From contig JANBPT010000099.1 in assembly GCA_027575765.1 (NCBI GenBank), forward strand, positions 1-64,000: a stretch of 64,000 bases of DNA, read 5' to 3'. The stretch comes from Tieghemiomyces parasiticus (taxonomy: Eukaryota; Kickxellomycota; Dimargaritomycetes; Dimargaritales; Dimargaritaceae). Every line of letters begins with the position of its first letter. Position 1 is the first letter of the stretch. Below the pieces are notes generated by a model. The model did not search any database, was not told the origin of the DNA, and was given only the letters and a program-made list of their open reading frames with translations. Below are positions 25,201 to 37,802 of this stretch, one piece after another. Both the position numbers and the translations under genes were made by a program.

Positions 25201-28200
25201 GAGGTAGCCAAGTGTGGGTGGGCCGGTCGACATTTAAAACCCGGCAATCGTGCCGATCATTCAGGCTTGACCACTTGGCCCGGCTCTGGAAGAAAGTAGT
25301 ACGGAGCTCTCCCTTACTCACTACTCCGAATTAATAGAAAGAATAATGTTAACTGCTGCTTGGATGGGTTTTACCAGGCGAGCGAACGAACTACAACTGG
25401 TCAGTGAATATTACGACCCGAAGCTACCCGCGAAACCCTTGGCCTATCACCAAGCATACGTCTTCCGCCTAGACGACCTGTTAGCCAATACTTATACCCT
25501 CACTTATTGGTATCCCACAGATCGCTGTGTCAGGCTGATACGTTTGCGAATGATGTTGAACTAGCCTGCATGCTTGGTCAGTAAAGCAAGGACAGGAACC
25601 AATATTCCCAGAAAATTGCGCAAAGAGGGAAACAGCTAATAAGGATCGACCTGTGAGCCCCGCCTACTTTTTCGGCGCTCGCTAAGTCCGAAGCGGGAAG
25701 GTGAGAAACATGAGCCATGCAGTCGCCTGTGGAACCAAAATGAAAGTGAAAAAATGGGAGATGTGGCCCAACTCATTAGTCGGAATGTGGCTGGGAAGAA
25801 CATGGGGGGACGGAGTGCTATATCGACTAGTTAGGTCCCCCCCTCGCTTTCTAAGCTATACATTGCCCATCGGTGAACCATCCGACGTGGCAGGTACAAT
25901 TCTAAACCCAATCAGCTTAGGTAATACTTTGCAACACGGTTACAGCCGCAGTTCATAACATGTCTCAATCTGCGCTACTCTAGTGAAGTTTGGAGCGAAT
26001 GAATGAGTTTAACCCGACCCAGAGATTCCCTCTTGGGCGAACTCGGAATCGTGATGGGCCTCACGGAGGCTCTCACCCCAAAAAGGTAGCGGCTAAAAGA
26101 GGGGGGGAAGAGATGAGAGCGCTTGCAGCCTTAGGCTATGTCGACTAGTCCGTGGCCCTTTCACATTATTTCTCAATCATATAAGCCCCATGATCTCTAC
26201 ACTACCAATATTATTACTGTGCCAGTGCCAAGCCTTCGAACCCCCCCCGCCGCCGCTTGCTAGCACCGATAGGGCCACATTCACTTAATTACCTTATTTG
26301 GTTGCTCTGGTCGACCGAAAGGGCCGCTCGAGTCCACATTCGACATTGGACATGAGGTGGTTTCGGCGTTAATCGTCAGGCCCCACTGAGACCGGGCAAT
26401 GGCGCCGTCGTTTCTTCACTTTGGATTATCCGACCCGCATTGCACGATGGGCAGGTAGCGGAGGAAACGGCGGTATTCCAACTAGGGTACACCTGCTAGC
26501 CGAGTTCTCTGAGATCCATTCCTAAACGGGTGGTTGTCGAAAACAAAACCACCACGGTTGGACCATCAACAACACCGCTATGGGGAGGGCAAGATGGCGG
26601 TAGTGTACATTCCCACCTCCGGATGTTAGCACAGAGGCGGCGACAGTGGGGAGTTCGACAGAGCATGGGGGAAGGGGGAGCCCTATCCTCTGGATAATCC
26701 AAACACCTTCCTCTTCAGAGTCTCTAACTTGGGTCAAGACTTGCAAGACGCTTCGTTGGTGAGCAAGTGGGAGCGAAGTGGTTGATGGGCGATGCAAGGC
26801 AGATCGCGAAGAAGTGGCCGGGTGGATGAAGCTGCGCGGCCCCACTCGGTGGCACTTCACGGGACGATAAGGGAACCAGCAATTTCGACGATAAAGTTTA
26901 AGGCGGGCTGCGAACCAGTCAACGGTGACTGATGGGTCTCCATCGCCCACTTTACCAGTATAGCGGGGTTCCATGTCGTCAATAGAAAGTTCCTGTGAGA
27001 CACGTGGATTTCTACACCGCAGCCCATGGTATTTACGTCTCCTGCGTCCATCAGGTCAGATGGGTACTCGCCCAATAGTCTATCCAGTGGCCGCAGCATT
27101 GGTCAATTCGAACCGACGGTAGTTCGGCATATGAGGGTATGTGCCTGTACACCCGACTTTGCCGTTACCATGACGATAAAGGATCAAACCGAGACCTGGG
27201 ATTTATTAGGTACCAGAGCGAAAGACCACAGACAGGTTCGACCGCTTTCCGTTTAATCGAGTCAACTATCCGTGGCGGGTCACCAGCGACAGGGCCGATT
27301 GATACTGATGTTTACGCTGCAAGTGCCCCCGCCCACTAAAATAGGCTTTGCCGCCCAGTTCAGGCCCCGAGTCTTGGCATCTTCCCCGGGCCCTCGGTCA
27401 CCTGGAGTGTAACCACGCCCGGCCTCTCTGATTCATGGGTCCTATGTTAGCACCAGGCTATAAAGCGCACCCGGGCTCGATCGAATAGCAAATAGCCTAA
27501 CCTTATCAGCGTGGACCGAAAACGAACCTGAATCAAAAATGATAGGGACCCGTGTAAGGGCCGCTTCGGGGCCAGCCAAATAAAGTAAGGCTACCTGTCC
27601 GGGGTAGGTGGAACAGGTCTGATGTATCGGAAAATTATAGGTCAGACCGGACCGATAAGTAAGGACCGCCACCACCATGTCGGTTAGAACTGAAGGGCGT
27701 AGCCGGGAAGAGCGAGTGTGCGACCAGCGGTGGCGGAATTGGGTGAGGTGAGCAGGAACGAAATAGGGCAGCTGGAGAGTATGGCGTATATTATACTGTT
27801 CCAGCGTTAGCAGACAAACAGGCAGTCGGGGGAGAGGGAGGGAAGTAAAGTCCGCAGTTAGGCGGCGAGATGAGTATCGAGGAGGGTCGATTTCTAAAGA
27901 GAACGACACGCCCTTGGGCCAGGCCAGTAGTCGGTACAGATCCACCCCACCCCATTTCTGACACACCCCTCTCTCGCTGTTCGGCCCTGGCTTCCCCCCC
28001 CCCACCATGAACTAGCAGCGTGATGTGTGGGGCGTGGGTGTGGGCGTGGGTCGTATTACCTTTTTTGGACTGGGTCGGTAAGCTTGGGCAAGGTTGGCCC
28101 ACCTCGCTACCCGCTTTCCCTCACTACCCTGCGCTGACTGGCGGGGTTCCTCTGCCAGGGGGTATTGCCTCCCTCTCCCTCTCCCACTCGTACCCGGTTG

Positions 28201-28365
28201 GGTTCTTTTTTTAGTCCAACCCATCCCACCCCACCCTTCTTTTCCTCCCTTCGCCTGCCCTCTTTTTGATTTTATTTTTTCCATCTCCCCGTCCGCCATC
28301 TCCTTCCAACCTCAGTCCCCCCCTGTCCGCCCGTGGGCCTCAATTCCCAGAGGTGCCCCGTCACG

Positions 28366-28373
28366 TATAAAAG
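28366..28373 (+). promoter_or_regulatory. TATA box of the HMG-box gene
   Basis: TATAAAAG located 267 bases before the ATG at 28633, after ~200 bases of C/T-rich plus-strand sequence (28140-28330). Predicts a transcript start near 28395-28400 and a 5' leader of roughly 235 nt, unless the leader is spliced. Confidence 0.5.
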
Positions 28374-28632
28374 CACTGACCTGCCCCCGCCCTCTCGGTA
28401 TGTCATCACACTTACCGGCCATTCCTATCTATCTGGTACTCGAGACCATCCTACTCCACTCTGCTCAGCAATTACCTATACACACCTCTCTATCTACTTC
28501 CTCAATTCGATTCCCAACAACCAGCTTGCCTTTACCTTATTTCCATCTGCGCTTGCCTGCATCTACCGATTCCTACCTCTTTACGTGATTAATACTTCTA
28601 CCCTACCAACCCCATTTTACACAGCACACAAC

Positions 28633-29661
28633 ATGAACGCCACCCCAATGGCCCACACCACTCCGACCCAGTCACTGCTCACTCTCTCGGGTCACACATC
28701 CGACGACTTCAGCTCATACGCGTCCTTCTTCACAGCCGAGAGCATGAGCCCGGCATCCAACGCCGACCTGGCCGCCCAGAACCCTTACCAGCAGTACCTC
28801 CATATGGCCAGCTACCTACCTGCCTTCTACGTCCCTTCCCCGGACTCAACTGCCCTGGCCGCCGCCTCCCTCTTCAATACCCCGCCAGCCTCGCCCAAGC
28901 CTGTCTCCCAGGTCTCGTCGACGACCGCCTCTTCTACATCCTCCTCCCCACCCCTAACTCCGGCCGTGACACCCATGTCTGCCCCGACATCGCCCACCAA
29001 GGTCAAGCTGACCGCCAAGCGGGCCCCGCGCACCCGGACGCGGTCCTCCCCGGACCACATCCCGCGCCCTCGCAACGCCTTCATCATCTACCGGCAAGAG
29101 AAGCACCGTGACTTGGTGGCCACTCACACGGGACCCAGTATTCCCAACAAGGACATTTCCAAGATTATCGGCCGCATGTGGAAGGAGGAGGCCGAGTTGG
29201 TCAAGGACGAGTACCGTCGGCGGGCCGAGGACGAGAAGAACGCCCACGCCACCACCTACCCGGACTACAAGTACTGCCCGCGCAAATCAAAGAACCCGAA
29301 GAAGCTGCGGTTGGCTGGTACCCCCGACCCGGCCGCGGCTCCCATCTCCCCGGCCCTCGAATTGCTTGGTACCCCGCCCCTGATGGCATCTTTGTCACCG
29401 GCCACCGTCCCTGCGGCCACCCCTGCGCCTACCACTTGCACAACCGCCGCCACCACGCCGCTCCTTTCGGCAATGTCGCCGTTTGACCCCTCCGCTCTGG
29501 GCGCCATGTTTGATCCCTCCTCCATGTGCTACCCTACCTTCCCCGACTTTGACACTTCTCTGCCCGTGTCCTCCACTCTCGCCAACTTTGATATGTCGAC
29601 CACCTTTGATCCTTCATTGTTGAACCTCGACTTCATCCAAAGCTTCCTTCCCCAGCAGTAA
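28633..29661 (+). CDS. HMG-box (MATA-type) transcription factor
   Basis: 342 aa, single exon. Sequence-specific DNA-binding protein of the MATA_HMG-box/Ste11 type. The HMG box spans about residues 143-215: IPRPRNAFIIYRQEKHRDLV, PNKDISKIIGRMWKEE and EYRRRAEDEKNAHATTYPDY followed by KYCPRKSK, all diagnostic positions of the fungal mating-type/pheromone-response HMG class. The flanks are low-complexity: a Ser/Thr/Pro/Ala-rich N-terminus and a C-terminus of Ala/Thr/Pro with Phe-Asp motifs (NFDMSTTFDPSLLNLDF) that look like an activation domain. The frame stays open upstream to an ATG at 28333, but those 100 codons look like leader sequence (C/T-rich, unlike the coding bias below). Relatives control sexual development, yet no sex-locus neighbours are present. 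Stop TAA. Confidence 0.9.
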   Translation: MNATPMAHTTPTQSLLTLSGHTSDDFSSYASFFTAESMSPASNADLAAQNPYQQYLHMASYLPAFYVPSPDSTALAAASLFNTPPASPKPVSQVSSTTASSTSSSPPLTPAVTPMSAPTSPTKVKLTAKRAPRTRTRSSPDHIPRPRNAFIIYRQEKHRDLVATHTGPSIPNKDISKIIGRMWKEEAELVKDEYRRRAEDEKNAHATTYPDYKYCPRKSKNPKKLRLAGTPDPAAAPISPALELLGTPPLMASLSPATVPAATPAPTTCTTAATTPLLSAMSPFDPSALGAMFDPSSMCYPTFPDFDTSLPVSSTLANFDMSTTFDPSLLNLDFIQSFLPQQ

Positions 29662-32600
29662 GCGCAGATTGGCTCTGGCTTTCTGGACAGTTACTCTTTT
29701 TATTGTGCGACACTGATTATTATTCTAACCTTATCAGCCGCTCGGCGTGTAGTTTACGGCACCGCCCCTGAGCCTTACTCCCCTCACCTTCGTTGCCTGC
29801 CCATGCCCTTTCCTGTGATTGCTGTACAACCCCAGTTCATTACTCTACACGTCGCATCGCATCCCCCTCCCCTCCATTCTACCGCACCCAGCTCACCATC
29901 CCCCCTCCTTCATTGTACAGTACACTTGTCCTCATGTAATATTTACTTTCTGTCTAAACTTTGTGTACCACTTCAACCTTCGTTCTCCTTAACGGCACTC
30001 CGTTTTCGATCTCCCATGGGCCATGTACACACCCACATTCCAAGCCCTAAACCATAAATACAACTCCTTAAAGCTTATGATCTTGACATACGATGATACT
30101 ACTTCATAATTGGAGGGGGGGACCCATGTTTATGAAGAGCGAGGGGTCTACTATTCTCTGGCTGCGGTTGCCGCGGTTTGCCCGTGCGTGACCAACCCTG
30201 TCCCCTCTACCCTGGTGCATATGTCAGCTGGGATAAGGGAGTGAGATATCTAGTGGACCGGCTGCGCTGTATATGATTAGACTGGACCGTCACTCCCCTC
30301 CTGGCTTTCAGTGTAGAGTAGCAGCAACCTGAGTTTGAGCCGCTAAATCACTGAATGATGACGCCCCGTCCATACATTGAAGGAGGGGAAGGCATCCCCG
30401 CCGAGGCCCCGAGGTGGTCAGCCCCTAGAAGCTCGTGTCAAACGGTGCGAGCTATGATTGATGGGTAGTGGCAAGGGGTCGGTGCGAAACTAGATAGAGA
30501 CGGAGGGGGGGGAGATAAGAGAACGGTCCACTGTTGCCGCCGCCACCACTTACCTCACCCTGCACCCCACAGATGCTGGATCCCGCCCGTGTAAAACACC
30601 GACGCTCCCATCTTCCCCTCTCTACCAGAACTAATACCATCCCGCGTCGTCGATTGGGATTCCGGTGTATGGAAACGTCAGGTCCTTAAAATAGATGATA
30701 CGGGAAAAACCTCCCCCCCCGGCCCAACCCATTCCACATACTCGGTATGTTAGCCATCATTTTCTGGCCGTCCCGTTCCCCTCGCTCGAGGGCGGAGTAC
30801 CATGATTAGCTTGCCCCTGGCCCACACAAAACTCCTTACCCCCACGCCGTACTGATTTTACAATACAGTTTCTTTTTCGGTCAGCAGTCTAATGGAATAA
30901 AGGGTGGTCCCCGAGGGAGAGAGAGAGAGAGAGTAGGGTGCCGCAATACGGGGACGCCATACATATCCGGCCGAAGGACTTTTCCTCTTTTCTCTTCTTC
31001 CCTGAACTCGCACTTTTATTTTAGCCTAGGGTATTGGTGAAAAAAGGTGAACGTCTGTACTATTGATTAGGTTGCACCTCAATCTCATACCTAATCCTCA
31101 CGACAAAATAATGGTCCAGCTTGTGCTAGTCAGGCAAGAGCTGTAAAGTTGGCTGACAAGCGTCATGATGTCCTAGGCGGCTCTTCGGCCCTATTACCGT
31201 TGAACACCGGTGTCCATGACCGTTGTCCAATTGGCCCAATGTAGCATCGCTTGCCGTTGCGAATGTGAACGGATGGCTGTGTGTTAGGAGGGGTAAGGTG
31301 TGAGCAGGTGCAAAGCATTCTCACATCCTACTCATCCACTTGTCCCTTTTGATGGGCAAAGTTATATTACCGTCGCGATCATTGCTGTCCTCGTGTTGGT
31401 GGCCCCGAGAGACGCGTTTGCGCTGACGTGTTGGCTATATCCAAGGCAAACCAACAGGCACATGCCGCCCTGGCGGTGAGTTATCACTTCCATATTCGGA
31501 AGGGTTGGAGCCGACCAGTGCCAGATGTAGATAGTGTGCTGACATCTTTTACTGTGATACTTTTTTTGGGGGGAGGGAGGATGCCGTGTGCCGACTCGCA
31601 GCCAGCCCGGAAAGGCACCCATTTGAGTCTTAAAAGAATTCCATATACATATACGCACTTGTTTATCAGAAGGACAGCACGACCGCAGCACATTTATCGA
31701 TTGCACCATCGCAGCCCAGCTTCTGTGTTGGTATTCACACATGGCAAAAGCCTTAACCCGGTATTTATAAGGCACCGGTGACCTAGTGAACTCTCCCCCT
31801 TCATTGTCCACCTCCTATATCAAGTTTTCTGTTACTTGCACTGCATTCCGTCAACCGACCGGCTAGGCCCAAAAACAGTTGCAACATACATTATCCGTCA
31901 AGACTCTATCCAACGGACCATTTGGCTACAGGCCCTATCAGTACATGGAAGGCACGCGTCTTAATAGTATTTAGCTGCACTGACAAATATAAGGGGCATG
32001 TAGGAATAGCATCATGAAACGCACGCACGCGGTCACTGGATCCACGAATCCTTCTCAGCCCAGTCCATCCACTGCAATCGTCCCCGCACGGTTCATTACG
32101 GAGCTCCGGGTCGATGCGGCTATCATTGACCACAACATTGTCGTTCCAGGGTTTATATGCCGACCCACTGATCCGTCATGTATGAGTACCGGGGGCATTC
32201 TATTTCCATTACAACGCAAACATCGTTAAAAACAGTACCCTGTCGCCTGACGATGTCTTCCTTCCAGAGCCATATTGAGATCGATCAACCTCCCTCTAAA
32301 CAGTGGAAGAAAATTAAGTGGTGGTAGTTTTCATAACGCAGAAGGTCGGCTCATGGCCTCGAATGCAAAAAAAAGGAAAGGTTTCTAAAGTTGTTTTTCC
32401 TCGTATCGATGAGTGCTGGTGTCCTAGTTACGACCTCCTCAACGGGGCCATAAAATATTGTGGTCTCTAGGGGGGGGGAACAAGGGCCACTGGCCCCTAC
32501 AAAAGGTATAATATGAGGGGGCGCAGAGAGGCAGGGTGCTGCGACTAAAGCGGAACACTGTCTTCCTTAACGATGTGCGGGTAAGTCAATTTTAAAAGAG

Positions 32601-34669
32601 AGTGTTATGCGGCCAAATGATTAGCGCGGGCGCGGTGAACCGAGGGGCCAGCGTATTGGACGGGGATATGGAACCGATGGACCAAAGGGGGAGGAGAGAC
32701 GATCGGGACCGGCCGGGAGTTGGAATAGTAAGCGGTAAGATGGGACACGCACTACGGGAAAGAGGAATTAGTTATCCAGCACTCCACTTGGCTGCTGGCG
32801 ACACATTCGCAGTTCACGGACTGTGGCTGAGGAATGACAGGGCCTTGCCATTGGCGGAAATGTAAGGTTCCACTTTGACTCGCCAAATGAGTGGACGACC
32901 TTGAGAGACCACCACGTACGTTGGCAGACATACCTAGTTCTGTGATGGTGGGTGTGTCAGTGGGGCGGTCATTGCGACTCGAATTAATCAGCGAGACCGA
33001 CATCTTTCGGGGGCAGTAGTGTCGTGTGAGCGAGCAAGCTGTGACATGTACAGCCCGATGGCCATGTCATGCTATTATTATTTTTCTCGTTTGACAGGTG
33101 TCTGGTTTAACGTTGACATCTTCTAGATGCAGCATATTACATCGGCTTGTGTTTATATTTGACATCTGACGGCGGTAATAGGACAGAAAGGTGGAGGGGG
33201 GGGGCTTATGCATCAATCCAGAGGTATGATGATTAGAGGATACGTCCCGAGAAAGATGAAAGCGGCATAACCAGGGGGGGTGTATGGTGGGGAAGATTGG
33301 CGGTGGCAAGCTGCAGGTCGTCAGGACACCGCCAGGAGGTGTCTTCAAAGGGGAAATTTTTAAATGGAGGCCGGCAGTGATTACGGTGCAAAGCTGTGGA
33401 GACGGCAATACCGGTATACGATTTAGGGGAGGGAGGTCCCACACGACCAAATCCGTGATCTCCCGACTGGCAGTCAGCCATTCCTAACTACCAGAGAAGC
33501 AGACGGCTCGATTCGTAACGCGAAGGACGAGCGGACCAGCTGGGCGCGATGTACAGTAGGCTGGGGGCAGAGTCAATAGGAATAGGGTGCCGATGGTGCC
33601 ATACAAAGATGGGGAGGTGAGTATATTCCATGGTATCTTTACCCCCCACATCCAACTCCCCCCATTTACGTTTTATTTTTACAACTCTAGACGCATCATG
33701 CAGTGGGCGAAGAGGCTGGTAGACGCCCCACTAGGACTTAATTCTTCCCACCAAAAGGTTGGCTAGCCACTATTGGAGATAGCTGGTGTAACCATGGTAT
33801 ATCCAATCATGGGGGCCTCTCCCGTGTCCGTGGCTCTCTACAACTGGGGAGCAGGGTGGCAAGACCAAGCATTCGTAAAGAGGGGCTATGCCGAGTTTAA
33901 AAGGGAAAAGGAAGCCATGAGGGAGTCCAGAAGCCTACGTAACCCGGTAGGTTACAAAAGTCTTTGCCAGTGTGCACACTTCTCAAGGTTTGTAGAAACT
34001 GCTAAGCAAAGGCTTGGCGGGCCCTGTGGGAAAAGATACCCTCAGCAGCAACGGCCGGTATTCAGAGCAGAAGAGAGCTTGGCAAATGAGGACGGTGACG
34101 AGTGGGCTCATTGCCATACTTCCAGCGTTTTACTAGCAAATGGGGAGCCATTGGACGGCCTAGCCAGGCAATCCTTCAATTAGCTGCCAGCGAGCTTGGG
34201 AGACCCTACGACGAGATCAGTATCGGTCACTGTGCCCTAGTGTGGGCAAACTTGTACCGGGAAGAGTCAATCACTTGGCGAGTGATAGTTTGGCTATAAG
34301 TCAGGCGCAGGGCGTTTCACAAGACTCAAAGCCTTGAGCAATGTAGCCTATCCCTGCAATAGTTTGGGAACCAGATTATATTGAATAGTAACGGGACACA
34401 TAACTACGGGCTTGGTTAAGGCACACGAGCCAGAGCAAGTCGAGATTCCCCATGGGGCACATGGTGCTGGTCCCAAATGGCGCGGAAAAGCGGACATTGT
34501 GAATTGGATAGTGGCCCGTCACTATCACTAGTGAAGGGTTATTACCTATTACCCCACATTGCTAATCTACCAAGCTTTATCTCAATATCCTAGCATCGTT
34601 ATTTCAACTCATTCACACTGAATCAACACTCGTCCCTCTATTTCAAGGCTCAGAATTACAGACTTGTAA
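29662..34669. other. Gene-poor stretch after the HMG-box gene
   Basis: 5 kb without a supportable gene. The first ~400 bases are pyrimidine-rich and probably hold the HMG-box gene's 3' end. A (GA)8 run lies at 30917-30932. The longest frames (31362-31811 minus; 33773-34183 plus) show no known domain and no coding-like bias. Confidence 0.45.
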
Positions 34670-37600
34670 CTTATTGTGGCAGGTAGGAACTCAAGGGGGC
34701 AGTGTGGTAGGTAGGAGCCCAGGGTGCTCAGTATAGTAATAAAGTGTAGTAGATAAGGGTAGTATTGATTAAACTGTTCTTTTTGTAAGTTTTTATAGCC
34801 CACAAGATCTTAACATGAGACATAGTTGGCATACAAGGTGCGGAGGTGGTTAGTATTTTGCCTCATCACAGGTCAGGAAAAAGGAAGTTAATACATAAGA
34901 TGAATAGGGGTCAGTAATGGCTAGTGGGTAGTATGGCCTGATACAAGGTAAGGAAGGAAAGAAAGGTATTGTGAGCTGGAATTGGTGGAGGTAGTGGTGG
35001 AGATGAAGCCTGGTGGCTTTCTACTTGACTGTTGAGGTGATGACATTGATGGTGTGGGTTTTGTGTGATGATGATGGGGTGGCTACTTGGGGAGTGCTTT
35101 TTCACTACCATAACCATCTTAATTGTCCAAAAAGTGGAAACATTTCCACACTACTCAACATCAGATTTTCAGGACCTTGCCTAGCCCATGACCAAGGATA
35201 CTTCCAAGAATACTAACCTGGCTACGCACAGCCTGATGGAGGTCAAGGATGGCCTCCAGGCTCAGGGTGGTTTGTTAGAGACTATCTGCCATGGCCCACC
35301 CTTATTATACCTCCCCTCCAACATCCCTCCCCACCGTAATTATGGGAAGTTTTTACTGCCAGCCTGGCCCTCTGCTTAGTGATCCCACTCCAATGCCAGA
35401 GACCATGTATTACTTGACCACTATACCTCAGAAGCATGGGCTATCCTACCCTACAGCCAAGCATCACCTTGGTTTACCTTCCAGTCCCCAGGTGACTAGC
35501 CCTGGATAGACCATGTTATAGTACCCAAAGGCCTCCAGGGCCCTGTAACCAAATGGAGCTCACACCCACCAATGACCCCTGCTTGGATCCCCAGCTCTAC
35601 TCAGTATTATCTGATCATTTGCTGCTTGTGATTTTTCACCCCAATATCCCCCCTGCCTGAGGAGACTGGAACTATAGCAATGAGGGAGGCTGAAACTGCA
35701 CAATAAACAGTTACACAACATACCTCTTGGCCCTACAACAACCCAACAGAACCCCCCTCACATAGTTGCACTCCTTAATGACCATGTTGTATATTTAAAT
35801 GGTGGTTTTGTTCAATTCCTTTTCTTTGGGCTTACCATAACAAATCTTGATGATTGCCTTGTTCACAACAAAAATAGTGAAATTACACTGCCACCACCAC
35901 CTATGAAACCATGGTGAAAAGACCTCCAGGAAGCACAATCATCAGCCACAGGCACTCTTATCATTTGTTAATTCACCATCTCATCTTCATTTTTATTCAC
36001 TCCTCCTAATATTGTACCCACCCCTGTGCACTATAATTTCAAGAAAGATATATAGTACACTTGTTTGTGCTGGCTAATCAACAATATATTTTGTGGTAGA
36101 TGTGCTGATATTAGGGCCAAGTTTAATACCATAACCAAAAGGCTATTCTACTATCACAGAATTTATGATTCTGAAATAGTAGACTTGGACTTTACCCTGG
36201 GAAAATCTAATGTGGTGGTTCCCAATCACCACAGTAGATATAACTGAAGTCCAACTCTAAATATAACACATTAGTGGTAAGTTATTTTTATTAGTATTTA
36301 CTTGGTTTTTATATATGGTAGAGGCCTGTGGCTTGGTCTTGTTGGGATGGTGCAAGTGTAGAAAATAATGTAATTGTAGATAAATGGAGGGGAGTATTGT
36401 AGGTATTGTTCAAAAATAAATAAATAAATGGCCTAGATGGCTGTAATAACTCATGGAAGGCTAGGCGGAAAAACTGGCCATTGTTCTCATTGGGTGCATG
36501 AGTGGCTGGTTGAAGTTGTAGTGGGCCACTGGTGGCTACTACCTTGTTCATTATGGTGTGAGGTTTATCTTTAGGTAATCGCAACATTAGATCCATTTTT
36601 AAATGCCATTAGGCTCAAGAAGTACCCACATTTGTAGCCCATTGTCAGCTATTCAATAGGTTAGTCATCAACTGTTCCCCAGAAATGGGCACTCACGCCT
36701 GGCCCTCTCAGGCATGTGGTGTCAGATACAATCTTTCTACTAAACCTGTATCACGCAACCCCCCTCTTACTGCGCCCAGCAGCTACTGGGAGCACCTTAC
36801 CAGTCAATCTTTCAGTGTGGAGCGGCAGAATTCCTTTAGCCAGTCTCTGTTACTGCATGTGATACCTTGCTTGCTTCCTTCCCTGATCTTCTCAGTGGGC
36901 AGCATCTAATGGACACCCTCGACCACCATTTTATTCTAGCAGTCCAATCTGCACTGGATAAATCAGTGGGTAGGATAGCCAATGCCTCCCCTGGTGAACA
37001 CCTAAGCTGTTAACCCCCCAGGGTAAGGTTTGCTGCCTCCATGCCGTGTGGGCCATCACGGCTGGCCCTAACTCACTGACCACCTCTCACATGGCTGCCA
37101 CTGCCCATGCCTGCCATGCTACCCGTGACCAGGTGTACCAGGTAGCTAAAAAAATTGGCTGGCTGTGCCCACTGGCATCATCAGCATCTTGCAGTTGCTA
37201 TTCTGCCATGTGGTAAAATATTATAGCTACTCAGTCACTGGGAATGTGTCAGGGATATCTCCCCCCTCTACAGAACATATCATCTTTGATCATGGTGCCG
37301 GCCCAGTGGAGGCAGTGACCAAACACTTTATCTTAAATTTCTTACCTTCCAATGCACCCATTACCATGGTTGACCTGTCTATAGAAGGAGCAAGCAATAC
37401 ACGGGTCTCTTGCCCAGTCACTGTGATAACCTTAGCCCCGCAAATTCCTGCTGTGCTAATGGGAAAGCTCCAGGCCCTGCTTTCCTCTAGGGGGGCCATT
37501 TTGGGCTGGTGGCTGGGTCACAGCCTGCTTCCTACATCCTCTCCAGGTCTGCTGGAAAGTATGCCTCACTCCCACTGCTCGGCCAAGCTCTGACCCCCCC
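34670..37600 (+). mobile_element. CpG-depleted non-LTR (LINE) retrotransposon relic
   Basis: Plus-strand relic in which motifs of a LINE polyprotein appear in order but in different frames. AP-endonuclease part: PTVIMGSFYCQPGPL (35327-35371), where a LINE normally has GDFN, followed by TTIPQKHGLSYPTAKHHLG, then WIDHVIVPKGL (35503-35535) and SDHLLLV (35610-35630). Later, ANGKAPGPAFL around 37455-37485 matches the GKAPGPD block at the N-terminal edge of LINE reverse transcriptase. The catalytic RT core (YxDD) was not found; the element seems to end before 37.6 kb. The block is almost free of CpG (no CG from about 35330 to 36460), unlike adjacent genes, consistent with methylation-driven decay. 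Several frameshifts and stops; not functional. Both boundaries are approximate and are drawn from CpG content. Confidence 0.7.
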
Positions 37601-37802
37601 CCCAGTACCACCAAGTTTGCACCATACTTGAGTAACATGATTTTTCTACTTCCTTCTCTACCTCTCTTGCGGCCTCCCTTTCTAGACCCCTTTGTTAAAA
37701 AAATATAGCTGCCGCCATGTCGAGTGTTACGCACAAGGCATATTGAATAAACCCCTCCTCCTCCCCTTCCTCCTCCATTATATTACCCTTTCCCCTGCCG
37801 AG

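Larger units (their letters stand above)
11321..28300. other. 17-kb gene desert
   Basis: No gene, domain or consistent exon chain could be supported on either strand. Base composition looks mixed, with no CpG loss comparable to the 34.7-37.6 kb block. It contains a (GA)15 microsatellite at 22259-22288, C-runs at ~13569-13577 and ~14021-14028, inverted repeats at 13714-13733 and 18791-18813, and several CTATTTTTAG motifs (20200-20330 and 23957). Random-looking frames up to 188 codons (27442-28008, minus) carry no recognisable signature. Confidence 0.5.

Noticed and set aside
27442..28008. 188-codon minus-strand frame
   Set aside because: No recognisable motif; lies partly in the pyrimidine-rich promoter of the HMG-box gene, which favours long chance frames.
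28333..28632. 100-codon upstream extension of the HMG-box protein
   Set aside because: Overlaps the TATA box and C/T-rich leader, with no similarity or coding bias; ATG 28633 starts the biased region.
28366..29661. HMG-box locus as the fungal sex (MAT) locus
   Set aside because: The usual flanks of zygomycete-type sex loci (triose-phosphate transporter and RNA helicase genes) are absent from the window; similarity of the HMG box alone is not enough.
33773..34183. 136-codon plus-strand frame
   Set aside because: No family signature, no coding-like third-position bias, no plausible neighbouring exon.
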